Source: JAIRTY01 sp050257395
GTDB lineage: Bacteria; Actinomycetota; Actinomycetes; Streptosporangiales; Streptosporangiaceae
Assembly: GCA_050257395.1 (NCBI GenBank)
Contig: JBLMWU010000204.1
Span: forward strand, 1 to 30,058
Direction: 5' to 3'
DNA length: 30,058 bases
The notes below the pieces were generated by a model. That model was not told the origin of the DNA, did not search any database, and worked only from the letters and a program-made list of their open reading frames with translations. The translations under genes were made by a program, and so were the position numbers. This document shows, in pieces, positions 7,626 through 13,453 of the stretch. Each line of letters begins with the position of its first letter. The stretch's first letter is position 1.

Positions 7626-7639
7626 TGTCATATATGACA
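7626..7639. promoter_or_regulatory. TetR operator of a tandem pair (distal, perfect palindrome)
   Basis: TGTCATATATGACA is a perfect 14-bp palindrome, 27 bp centre to centre from the first copy. It is A/T-rich against GC-rich surroundings and lies between the TetR start and the end of the PLDc_N gene. It probably overlaps the tetR promoter. Confidence 0.7.
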
Positions 7640-7731
7640 GAAATTCCGCGGGGGACGGCCGCCGGAGCCGGGATGGCCGCTGTGTGCCGGCGGCCCGCGG
7701 AGGGCGGGGCCGCCAGCACACGCGCGCACCC

Positions 7732-7971
7732 CTAGCCCGCGGGCTCCGCCGGGTGCCTGCGGCGGCCGAAGACGAAGTAGGACAGCGGCCCGATGAAATT
7801 GATGAACGACACCCCGACCCACAGCCGCTTCGGGCCGCGGATCTCATCCCGCGGCCGGCGCCAGATGTCGACCAGCGCCGAGGCGAGCAGCGACAGCTGC
7901 ACGGCACCCCCGGCCACGATCAGGCGCCGCTGGGCGGGCGGCAGATCCTGCCACCGCTGCTTCTCATTCAT
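7732..7971 (-). CDS. PLDc_N (phospholipase D N-terminal-like) small membrane protein
   Basis: This 79-aa protein has two hydrophobic segments: LIVAGGAVQLSLLASALVDI and VGVSFINFIGPLSYFVFG. They are joined by RRPRDEIRGPKRLW, and the protein ends in a basic FGRRRHP tail. This is the stand-alone PLDc_N domain, a two-helix membrane module found at the N-terminus of some cardiolipin synthases and widely as a single small protein. By itself it has no catalytic HKD motif, and its role is unknown. The start is ATG 7971, with GGGGGAG five nt upstream. It lies upstream of tetR on the same strand, but the operators between them suggest separate transcription of tetR. Confidence 0.8.
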   Translation of the reverse strand: MNEKQRWQDLPPAQRRLIVAGGAVQLSLLASALVDIWRRPRDEIRGPKRLWVGVSFINFIGPLSYFVFGRRRHPAEPAG

Positions 7972-8127
7972 TGGTGCTCCCCCTGCCCCTTACGTGACGA
8001 TTCGATCCTAGTCAGCGGGACCCGGCCGCATCCTGGGCGGCTCAGTATCATGAACGAGAAGACAGGGGCTGGCCGCCTCGGATAAGGGATGCCTTAATCC
8101 GCCATCGCACCAGCGGGTGGCAGCAAT

Positions 8128-8133
8128 TACAGT
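8128..8133 (+). promoter_or_regulatory. Putative -10 of the coxDE (cluster A) operon
   Basis: TACAGT at 8128-8133 fits TANNNT. It would start transcription near 8140, about 30 nt before the first gene (8171). A convincing -35 is not visible 17-18 bp upstream. Confidence 0.3.
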
Positions 8134-8170
8134 CGGCCGGGACGGCACCCCCCGGCTGGAAGGTATGCAC

Positions 8171-8431
8171 ATGAGTCGCGAGCCGGAAGAGGCACTGGAA
8201 GTGCTCCGCGAGGTGTGGAGCGCCAAGGGCCAGACCACGGCGGATCTCGACGAGGCGAGCGGCCACGGCAAGTCCTGCAAGCGCATGGCCGACGTGGGTT
8301 TCGGCGACCTGGACGGCGGCGACGGCGACCTGCGGGCGGCCTGGCGGGACCGGCTGGAGCGGGAAGGCAAGCTCACGCCGGGGTCGAGCCTGCGGGACCT
8401 CGTCCTGGGGTCCGCCCGGCCCCGCCAGTAA
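8171..8431 (+). CDS. Small hypothetical protein leading the coxDE operon
   Basis: This 86-aa, charged, probably helical protein is of unknown function. It has blocks EEALEVLREVWSAKGQT, GHGKSCKRMADVGFGDLDGG and LRAAWRDRLEREGKL. A single Cys lies in KSCKR; no membrane segment is visible. ATG 8171 is preferred over ATG 8165 because GGAAGG (8158-8163) is 7 nt from it. The gene is 36 nt ahead of coxD on the same strand, so it is likely part of a coxD-coxE maturation operon. A role with CoxD/CoxE is inferred from position only. Confidence 0.65.
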   Translation: MSREPEEALEVLREVWSAKGQTTADLDEASGHGKSCKRMADVGFGDLDGGDGDLRAAWRDRLEREGKLTPGSSLRDLVLGSARPRQ

Positions 8432-8467
8432 CGCCGCAACGAGCCGGACGCCGAGGAGACACGCCTC

Positions 8468-9358
8468 TTGGACAAGCCGCAGACCGCCGGTGAGCTGGCC
8501 GGGATCCTCCGGGAAGGCGGTTACCTCGCCGATCGCGGGCTGGCCACGGCCGTGTACGTGGCGCTGTCGCTGGACCGTCCCCTGCTGCTCGAAGGCGAGG
8601 TGGGCGTCGGCAAGACCGAGCTGGCCAAGGTGCTCGCCGCGGTGTTCGGCCGCCAGCTGATCCGGCTGCAGTGCTACGAGGGCATCGACACCAACCAGGC
8701 CCTGTACGAGTGGGACTACGCCCGGCAGATGCTGCACATCCGGGCCATGTCCGAGCACCAGCTCACCGACTCCGAGGACGTGGACAAGCTCTTCGGCCCC
8801 AAGTTCCTGCTGGAGCGGCCCCTGCTGGCGGCCATCCGGGCCGGGGACCGGGCGGTGCTGCTGATCGACGAGGTGGACCGGGCCGACGACGAGTTCGAGG
8901 CCTTCCTGCTGGAGATCCTGTCGGACTTCCAGATCAGCATCCCCGAGATCGGCACCATCAGGGCGGAGCAGCCGCCGCTGGTGATCCTCACCTCCAACCG
9001 GACCCGCGAGCTGCACGACGCCCTCAAGCGCCGCTGCCTGTACCACTGGATCGGCTATCCGTCCCCCGAGCGGGAGACGGAGATCGTGATGATCCGCGAG
9101 CCGGGCGTGTCCGGCGCGCTGGCCCGCAAGGTGGTCGCGGCCGTGCACCGGCTCCGGGAGCTGGACCTGGCCAAGCCGCCCGGGGTCGCCGAGACGATCG
9201 ACTGGGCACGCACCCTGGACCTGCTGGACGGGGAGCGGTTCGACACCGAGATCGCCGCGGACACGCTGGGGTCGGTGGTCAAGGAACGCGACGACCTCGA
9301 CCTGGTCCGGGACAACCTGGAAGAGATCACGTCCGGTGCCTCACCCGGCCAGCACTGA
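8468..9358 (+). CDS. coxD: CoxD, MoxR-type AAA+ ATPase for CO dehydrogenase assembly (cluster A)
   Basis: This 296-aa AAA+ ATPase has Walker A GEVGVGKT (residues 43-50), Walker B LLIDEVD (131-137), sensor-1 Asn in ILTSNRTREL (about 177) and the family-typical RRCLYHWIGYP. In Oligotropha, CoxD is a MoxR-type chaperone ATPase needed to mature the Mo-Cu centre of CO dehydrogenase. Here it is followed by a VWA protein, as in coxDE and other MoxR-VWA pairs. The start is TTG 8468 with GAGGAG 9 nt upstream; the next in-frame starts would cut into the fold. It overlaps coxE by 23 bp. A second, clearly homologous copy lies at 25208-26116. Involvement in CODH maturation is inferred from homology and neighbourhood. 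Confidence 0.9.
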   Translation: MDKPQTAGELAGILREGGYLADRGLATAVYVALSLDRPLLLEGEVGVGKTELAKVLAAVFGRQLIRLQCYEGIDTNQALYEWDYARQMLHIRAMSEHQLTDSEDVDKLFGPKFLLERPLLAAIRAGDRAVLLIDEVDRADDEFEAFLLEILSDFQISIPEIGTIRAEQPPLVILTSNRTRELHDALKRRCLYHWIGYPSPERETEIVMIREPGVSGALARKVVAAVHRLRELDLAKPPGVAETIDWARTLDLLDGERFDTEIAADTLGSVVKERDDLDLVRDNLEEITSGASPGQH

Positions 9359-10517
9359 GGAGCCCGGCGGGACCGGCGGGCGCGCGGCCGCCGGTGAGCG
9401 GGTCCCGTTCACCAGCCTGCTGGTCCGGTTCTGCCGCGAGCTCCGGGTGGCCGGCCTGCCGGTGGGCACCGGTGACGTGCAGGGCTTCTGCGCCGCCGCG
9501 GCCGCGCTGGACCCGTCCGACCTGCTGGACCTGTACTGGGCCGGCCGCACCACGCTGGTGACCAGGCGGGACCAGATCCCCCCGTACGACGAGGTGTTCC
9601 GGCGGTTCTTCCTGGACGCCGCCGGCCCGGAGCAGGAGCTGCTGGTCCTCCGGGCGAGCACGGTGGCCGAGACGCAGGCCGCGCTGCAGCTGCCCGAGAC
9701 CGAGCCGGGCCCGGAACGCCAGGGCGAGGAAGCGAACCTCGGCTGGATGGCGTCGGACGTGGACGCGCTCAAGCAGAAGGCGTTCGCCGCGTGCACCCCG
9801 GAGGAGCTGGCGGCCCTGCGCCGGATCATGGCCCGCATCCGGCTGACCCCGCCGCGGCGGCGGACCCGGCGCACCGCCCCCGCCTCCTCCGGCCGGGCCC
9901 CGGACATGCGCCGCACCGTCCGCGAGACCATGCGCATGCACGGCGAGCCCGCTGAGCTGTACTGGCGGCGCCGCAAGGTCCGGCTGCGGCCGCTGATCCT
10001 GATCCTGGACATCTCCGGGTCCATGGCCGACTACTCGCGCAACCTGCTGCAGTTCGCCTACTCGGCGCGGCGGGCCGCCACCCGGGTGGAGGTGTTCTGC
10101 TTCGGCACCCGGCTGACCCGGATCACCAGGGCGCTGGGGCAGAAGAACCCGGACGACGCCCTGGAGCAGGCCGCCCGGGCCGTCTTCGACTGGGAGGGCG
10201 GGACCAGGATCGGAGCGTCCCTGGACGCCTTCGTCCGGGACTGGGGCCGCCGCGGCCTGTGCCGGGGCGGGGTGGTGGTGGTCTGCTCCGACGGGCTGGA
10301 CCGGGGCGACCCCGAGGTGCTCGCGACGGCGATGGAACGGCTGAGCCGGCTCAGCCACCGACTGGTGTGGATGAACCCGCACAAGGGCGCCAGCCCCGGG
10401 TTCCGGCCCAGCACGCTCGGCATGATGGTGGCCGCCCCGCACATCGACCTGATGCTGTCCGGGCACGACCTGAGCAGCCTGGAAGAGCTGGCGGCATTGC
10501 TGCCGACCCTCAACTAG
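9336..10517 (+). CDS. coxE: CoxE, VWA-domain protein (cluster A)
   Basis: This 393-aa protein has an N-terminal CoxE helical part (FTSLLVRFCRELRVAGLPVG, TTLVTRRDQIPPYDEVF) and an Arg-rich linker (about 171-195). A C-terminal von Willebrand A domain follows, with MIDAS motif LDISGSM (225-229), the distal GTRI and CSDGLDRGD. CoxE works with the AAA+ CoxD in inserting copper or sulfur into the CODH active site, as described for Oligotropha. GTG 9336 overlaps the end of coxD by 23 bp, arguing for coupled translation. The stop is TAG 10515-10517. It is homologous to CoxE of cluster B but shorter, without the acidic insert and Pro-rich tail. Confidence 0.9.
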   Translation: MPHPASTEEPGGTGGRAAAGERVPFTSLLVRFCRELRVAGLPVGTGDVQGFCAAAAALDPSDLLDLYWAGRTTLVTRRDQIPPYDEVFRRFFLDAAGPEQELLVLRASTVAETQAALQLPETEPGPERQGEEANLGWMASDVDALKQKAFAACTPEELAALRRIMARIRLTPPRRRTRRTAPASSGRAPDMRRTVRETMRMHGEPAELYWRRRKVRLRPLILILDISGSMADYSRNLLQFAYSARRAATRVEVFCFGTRLTRITRALGQKNPDDALEQAARAVFDWEGGTRIGASLDAFVRDWGRRGLCRGGVVVVCSDGLDRGDPEVLATAMERLSRLSHRLVWMNPHKGASPGFRPSTLGMMVAAPHIDLMLSGHDLSSLEELAALLPTLN

Positions 10518-10546
10518 GGCGGCACCCGGACGAGGGAGTGACCAGC

Positions 10547-10825
10547 GTGAGGTGGAGCGTAGGGATCCAGGCCGAGGGCGAGAAGGTGCTGACCCGCGAG
10601 GAGGTGGTCGAGCTCGCGGACGCGGTCGCGGCGAGCTCCGGCATCGCCACCGGCATCGGCACCAGCCGCTACGGCGCCCAGCTCATGGTCGAGGCGGTGA
10701 CCAGGGAAGAGGCCGTGGAGAAGGCCACCGCCGAGTTCACCCGCGCGGTGGCCACGGCCGGCCTGCCCGCCTGCCCGATCGTCCGGGTCGAGGCCATCAG
10801 CGAGGACGAGGACATCCCGGAGTGA
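10547..10825 (+). CDS. Conserved small protein after coxE, 92 aa
   Basis: The protein is MRWSVGIQAEGEKVLTREEV followed by ELADAVAASSGIATGIG, RYGAQLMVEAVTREEA and an acidic tail (EAISEDEDIPE). It looks like a single alpha/beta domain with two strand-helix units (a ferredoxin-like layout is possible). No Cys or His cluster suggests metal binding. GTG 10547 has GAGGGAG about 8 nt upstream. It is 29 nt after coxE, and its stop overlaps the start of the next gene in GTGA (10822-10825), so all belong to one operon. I do not know a function. Confidence 0.7.
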   Translation: MRWSVGIQAEGEKVLTREEVVELADAVAASSGIATGIGTSRYGAQLMVEAVTREEAVEKATAEFTRAVATAGLPACPIVRVEAISEDEDIPE

Positions 10826-11265
10826 TCCGGCTCGGCTCGCTGGCGGGCTACCCGTTCGAGGGGCCGCGGCTGCTCGCCGGGTGGACCCCGCCGGCCGCGG
10901 CAGCGGTCTACGCGATCCTGTGCAAGCCCGACCCGGACGCCCGGCCGGACCGCTACACCGTCATCTACGTCGGCTGCTCCGAGGACCTGTCGGCGGAGCG
11001 CTTCCCGTTCCAGCATCCGCGGGCCGCCTGCTGGGTGCGGCGGGCCGGGTCGAAGTGGAAGGTGTACATCGCCACCTACGAGGTGCCCGGCGGCGGCCGC
11101 GGGCACCGGGAGCACATCGCCGCCGAGCTCACCGCGATCTATCATCCGGGCTGCAACACCCAGCAGTACGACCGGGCGTGGAAGGACGAGTGGATCGGCG
11201 AGTATCAGGCGCCCACCACCGGACCGGTCGCCCGCCGCGGCCCCGACGGCGCACCCCGGGACTGA
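10822..11265 (+). CDS. GIY-YIG-like protein, last gene of the coxDE operon
   Basis: This 147-aa protein looks like a divergent GIY-YIG domain. AAVYAILCKP stands for the GIY strand and YTVIYVGCSEDLSAERFPFQH for the YIG strand. The segment KWKVYIATYEVP and the helix HREHIAAELTAIYHPGCN follow, where the Glu would match the metal-binding Glu and PGCN the usual YN end. GIY-YIG domains are usually nucleases, but the motif residues here are degenerate, so activity is uncertain. Its GTG start overlaps the preceding stop. It is unexpected next to CO dehydrogenase assembly genes. It is followed by a strong hairpin at 11284. Confidence 0.6.
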   Translation: MIRLGSLAGYPFEGPRLLAGWTPPAAAAVYAILCKPDPDARPDRYTVIYVGCSEDLSAERFPFQHPRAACWVRRAGSKWKVYIATYEVPGGGRGHREHIAAELTAIYHPGCNTQQYDRAWKDEWIGEYQAPTTGPVARRGPDGAPRD

Positions 11266-11283
11266 AGGCCCCCCGCAGCAGAA

Positions 11284-11317
11284 ACCCGGGCCGGCAGCGT
11301 GACGTGCCGGCCCGGGT
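11284..11317. terminator. Bidirectional hairpin terminator between convergent operons
   Basis: ACCCGGGCCGGCA (11284-11296) pairs perfectly with 11305-11317 across an 8-nt loop, giving a 13-bp, very GC-rich stem. There is no U-tract, as is common in actinobacteria. It lies 18 nt after the GIY-YIG-like gene and 63 nt after the end of the minus-strand cox operon, so it can stop both. Confidence 0.75.
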
Positions 11318-11380
11318 CCCGGTGCCTGACCGGGCTGGCTGTACGGCCCGCACCCGCGCAGCCAGCCCGGCGATCGTGGG

Positions 11381-11743
11381 TCACCCCCGCGGCACGAACC
11401 CCACCCCGTCCAGCAGCCGCGACCGGCGGGTGCCGGAAGCGGGCCGGGCGGGCTCGGGCGGCGCGGGCGGCGCCGGGGTGTAGGTGGCGCCGGTCACAAT
11501 ATCCTCGGCCATGCCGTACAGCAGCGGCAGCGCGCCGGCCACCACGCCGCCGGTCTCGTTGATGTGCTCGACGCCGGGGCCGATCAGCTTGGCGTGGCCC
11601 ACGATCGTGCGCACGATGCCCGCGGACTCCTCGAGGTTCCCGGCGATCCGGTTGAGCAGGCTGCCGACCCAGAACAGGTAGACCGCCAGGCCCGCGATCA
11701 GCAGCACGATGTCGACGACCGTCAGGACGACCAGCGTGGTCAT
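11381..11743 (-). CDS. Single-pass membrane protein 5 of the cox operon, 120 aa
   Basis: An N-terminal transmembrane helix (VLTVVDIVLLIAGLAVYLF, residues about 6-24) is followed by an amphipathic helical part, NRIAGNLEESAGIVRTIVG then GVEHINETGGVVAGALPLL. A Pro/Ala-rich tail (TYTPAPPAPPEPARPASG) ends in RRSRLLDGVGFVPRG. This is the longest of five consecutive small membrane proteins downstream of coxG. All share an N-terminal anchor and a short helical domain. Its ATG overlaps the stop of protein 4 in ATGA (11740-11743). It is the last gene of the operon. The function is unknown; a membrane scaffold for CO dehydrogenase is only a guess from position. Confidence 0.75.
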   Translation of the reverse strand: MTTLVVLTVVDIVLLIAGLAVYLFWVGSLLNRIAGNLEESAGIVRTIVGHAKLIGPGVEHINETGGVVAGALPLLYGMAEDIVTGATYTPAPPAPPEPARPASGTRRSRLLDGVGFVPRG

Positions 11744-12030
11744 GACTTCACCTTCCCGAGCACCCGGCCGAGGAACAGGTGGTGCTGGAGGCCTTCGGCC
11801 AGCACCGCGTCCACGCCGTCAGCGGTCTTGGCGATCAGCGCCGTGCTGGCGGTGTTGTCCGCCGCCGCCCTGAGGGTGTCGCGGACGGCGACGACCCGCC
11901 GGTCGATGACCTTCACGAAGTAGATGAGCAGGCTGAGCAGGGCGGCGACGGCCACCACGACGACGAGGCCGCCGATGATGCCCGCCCACCACAGGGTGCG
12001 CTCGGTCGAGGTCAGCGCGAGTGCGTGCAT
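11740..12030 (-). CDS. Single-pass membrane protein 4 of the cox operon, 96 aa
   Basis: After a short N-terminus (MHALALTSTERTLWW) comes one long hydrophobic helix (GLVVVVAVAALLSLLIYFV, about residues 21-39). A cytosolic or external helical region follows: RDTLRAAADNTASTALIAKT, then GVDAVLAEGLQHHLFLG. The part DTLRAAADNTASTAL matches DSLTKAVDNTAPLAAL in protein 3, so these two look like a tandem duplication. It starts at ATG 12030, two nt after the stop of protein 3, and overlaps protein 5. No catalytic residues are evident. The function is unknown. Confidence 0.75.
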   Translation of the reverse strand: MHALALTSTERTLWWAGIIGGLVVVVAVAALLSLLIYFVKVIDRRVVAVRDTLRAAADNTASTALIAKTADGVDAVLAEGLQHHLFLGRVLGKVKS

Positions 12031-12032
12031 CG

Positions 12033-12308
12033 TCAGCCTCCCAGCCTGGCCCGGCCGCGGGCCAGGCCCGCGACGATGACCTGGGCGTGCTCGATCGTCG
12101 TGCTGAGCGCGGCCAGCGGCGCGGTGTTATCGACCGCCTTGGTAAGCGAGTCGTTGATGACGGGTGCCTGGTTGCCGATCGAGCGGGCGAGCGCCAGGAT
12201 CGGCACCACCAGCGCGACGACGACCAGCACCAGGAAGATGCCGATCCCGTAGCCCACCCACCAGCCTGTGTAGCTGGGGGAGCTCCCGGCGGCGAGGACC
12301 ATGTGCAT
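12033..12308 (-). CDS. Single-pass membrane protein 3 of the cox operon, 91 aa
   Basis: A transmembrane segment (YGIGIFLVLVVVALVVPILA, residues about 20-39) is followed by an amphipathic region (SIGNQAPVINDSLTKAVDNT, then APLAALSTTIEHAQVIVAGL). The shared pattern with protein 4 is DxLxxAxDNTAxxAL and later AxGL. ATG 12308 has AAAGGAG eight nt upstream; ATG 12302 is an alternative. Its stop is two nt before protein 4. It is part of the five-gene membrane set after coxG and its function is unknown. Confidence 0.75.
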   Translation of the reverse strand: MHMVLAAGSSPSYTGWWVGYGIGIFLVLVVVALVVPILALARSIGNQAPVINDSLTKAVDNTAPLAALSTTIEHAQVIVAGLARGRARLGG

Positions 12309-12328
12309 AGCGCGGCTCCTTTGCCCGT

Positions 12329-12556
12329 TCAGACCGATTCGCAGAAGTCGCGGACAGGCTTGAGGTTGGCGTTGACGGAAGTCAGCCGGGCCGGAACGGT
12401 GCTGGTCCGGTCCGCGACCACCGCCACGCCGCCGATGACCTGGCCGAGAGTGGCGTGGACGGCCCGCAGGTGGAAGATGACGCGCAGCAGGGCGATGGCC
12501 GCGAGCCCGAGGATCACCGCGGAGATGGCTACCGTCACCCAGGCGACTGCCGGCAT
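12329..12556 (-). CDS. Single-pass membrane protein 2 of the cox operon, 75 aa
   Basis: This is the smallest of the set. A transmembrane helix (VAWVTVAISAVILGLAAIAL, about residues 4-23) is followed by LRVIFHLRAVHATLGQVIGG and VADRTSTVPARLTSVNANL, ending KPVRDFCESV with a single Cys. The order of LL(N)R, a helix and a VP/P turn resembles protein 1. ATG 12556 has GAGAGGAG upstream; the open frame extends beyond it, but without family-like sequence. Spacing is 47 nt from protein 1 and 20 nt to protein 3. The function is unknown. Confidence 0.7.
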   Translation of the reverse strand: MPAVAWVTVAISAVILGLAAIALLRVIFHLRAVHATLGQVIGGVAVVADRTSTVPARLTSVNANLKPVRDFCESV

Positions 12557-12603
12557 GGACTGCTCCTCTCTTTCTGCTTGGCTCTTTTGGCTTGGCTTGG
12601 GGC

Positions 12604-12858
12604 TTAGCCGAGGAGCTTGGCGACTGAGCCGGCGTACCGGACGGCGCCGACGGTGACTTCCTTGACGACCTTGTCGGTCTCGGCCAGGGCGGCCGGGACG
12701 CCTTCCAGTTCCCCGGCGAGTGCGACCCCGCCGGCCAGGATGTCGTCGGCGGCGCCCCGGATGCGCTCCAGCGCTGCCAGCACCCGGTTGAGCAGGTAGA
12801 TGACGACGGGCAGGATCACGACCAGCAGGATCGCGTTCCCGATCCACCACAGGACCAT
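12604..12858 (-). CDS. Single-pass membrane protein 1 of the cox operon, 84 aa
   Basis: The protein starts directly with a membrane helix (MVLWWIGNAILLVVILPVVI). An amphipathic part follows: YLLNRVLAALERIRGAADDI, then LAGELEGVPAALAETDKVVK and ending VRYAGSVAKLLG. Such heptad-like Ala/Leu spacing suggests a helix that packs on the membrane or on its sister proteins. ATG 12858 has GAGGAG seven nt upstream and lies ten nt after the coxG stop, so co-expression with coxG is very likely. It heads a run of five like-built genes. The function is unknown. Confidence 0.75.
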   Translation of the reverse strand: MVLWWIGNAILLVVILPVVIYLLNRVLAALERIRGAADDILAGGVALAGELEGVPAALAETDKVVKEVTVGAVRYAGSVAKLLG

Positions 12859-12868
12859 GACAGTCTCC

Positions 12869-13453
12869 TCAGCTTGCGACGGGGCGGTAGGGCGCGAAGA
12901 ACCGGCGGAAGACCCGGGACAGGGCCATCAGCGCGGCCCGCAGGCCGACGGTGAAGCCCTGCGCCGGGGTGGCGGCCGAGACCGCCGACAGGTCCTCGCC
13001 GCGCTCGGCCCGGGTGATGCGGTCGGCGAGCGTGACGGAGAAGTCCCGCATCAGCACCGCGGAGACGTCGGAGATCATGCCCCGGCCGTACTGCGCGGCG
13101 GCGCCGGACAGCTGCAGGTCCTGGGTGACCCCGATCTTCGTGCCCGTGGCGGCGCGGGCCAGCGTCGCCGTGAGGACCATGCTGGCCTGGCCGCGGCCCT
13201 TTTCCTCGGCGCCCGCCGCGTTGACCACGATGCGCTTGCCCGCGTCGTCCCGCTCGGTGATCTCGGCGGTGCCGCCGAAGTTGAGCCGCACCGGGCCCAT
13301 CCGCACGGCGACCTTGCCCCGGTACTTGTCGTCGCCGAGGTCGTCGGTCAGCTCCGCGCCGGGCAGGCAGGCGGCCACCTGCGGGATGTTGCCGAAGAAC
13401 TGCCACACCTTGTCGACGGGCTGCGCCACCTCGAACTCGCTCTTGATCAGCAT
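12869..13453 (-). CDS. coxG: CoxG, SRPBCC protein that recruits CO dehydrogenase to the membrane
   Basis: This 194-aa protein has the CoxG/SRPBCC (START-like) fold. LIKSEFEVAQPVDKVWQFF and the signature VAACLPGAELTDD lie near the N-terminus. RYRGKVAVRMGPVRLNFGG-like strands follow, then the long helix YGRGMISDVSAVLMRDF. A C-terminal basic tail (RVFRRFFAPYRPVAS) could be a membrane foot. CoxG is known to attach CO dehydrogenase to the membrane in Oligotropha and is tied to electron transfer to quinone in mycobacteria. ATG 13453 overlaps the XdhC-YHS stop by 7 bp. It is directly followed by five small membrane genes. Cluster B has no CoxG in this window. Confidence 0.88.
   Translation of the reverse strand: MLIKSEFEVAQPVDKVWQFFGNIPQVAACLPGAELTDDLGDDKYRGKVAVRMGPVRLNFGGTAEITERDDAGKRIVVNAAGAEEKGRGQASMVLTATLARAATGTKIGVTQDLQLSGAAAQYGRGMISDVSAVLMRDFSVTLADRITRAERGEDLSAVSAATPAQGFTVGLRAALMALSRVFRRFFAPYRPVAS

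Noticed and set aside
7960..8061. Inverted 12-bp similarity between the PLDc_N start and an 11-codon mini-frame at 8053
   Set aside because: 11 of 12 bases match over 90 bp, but it is short, has no other support and may be chance.
12559..12603. Run of CTTGG-type repeats between membrane genes 1 and 2
   Set aside because: Short irregular repeats without hairpin or operator form; probably composition only.
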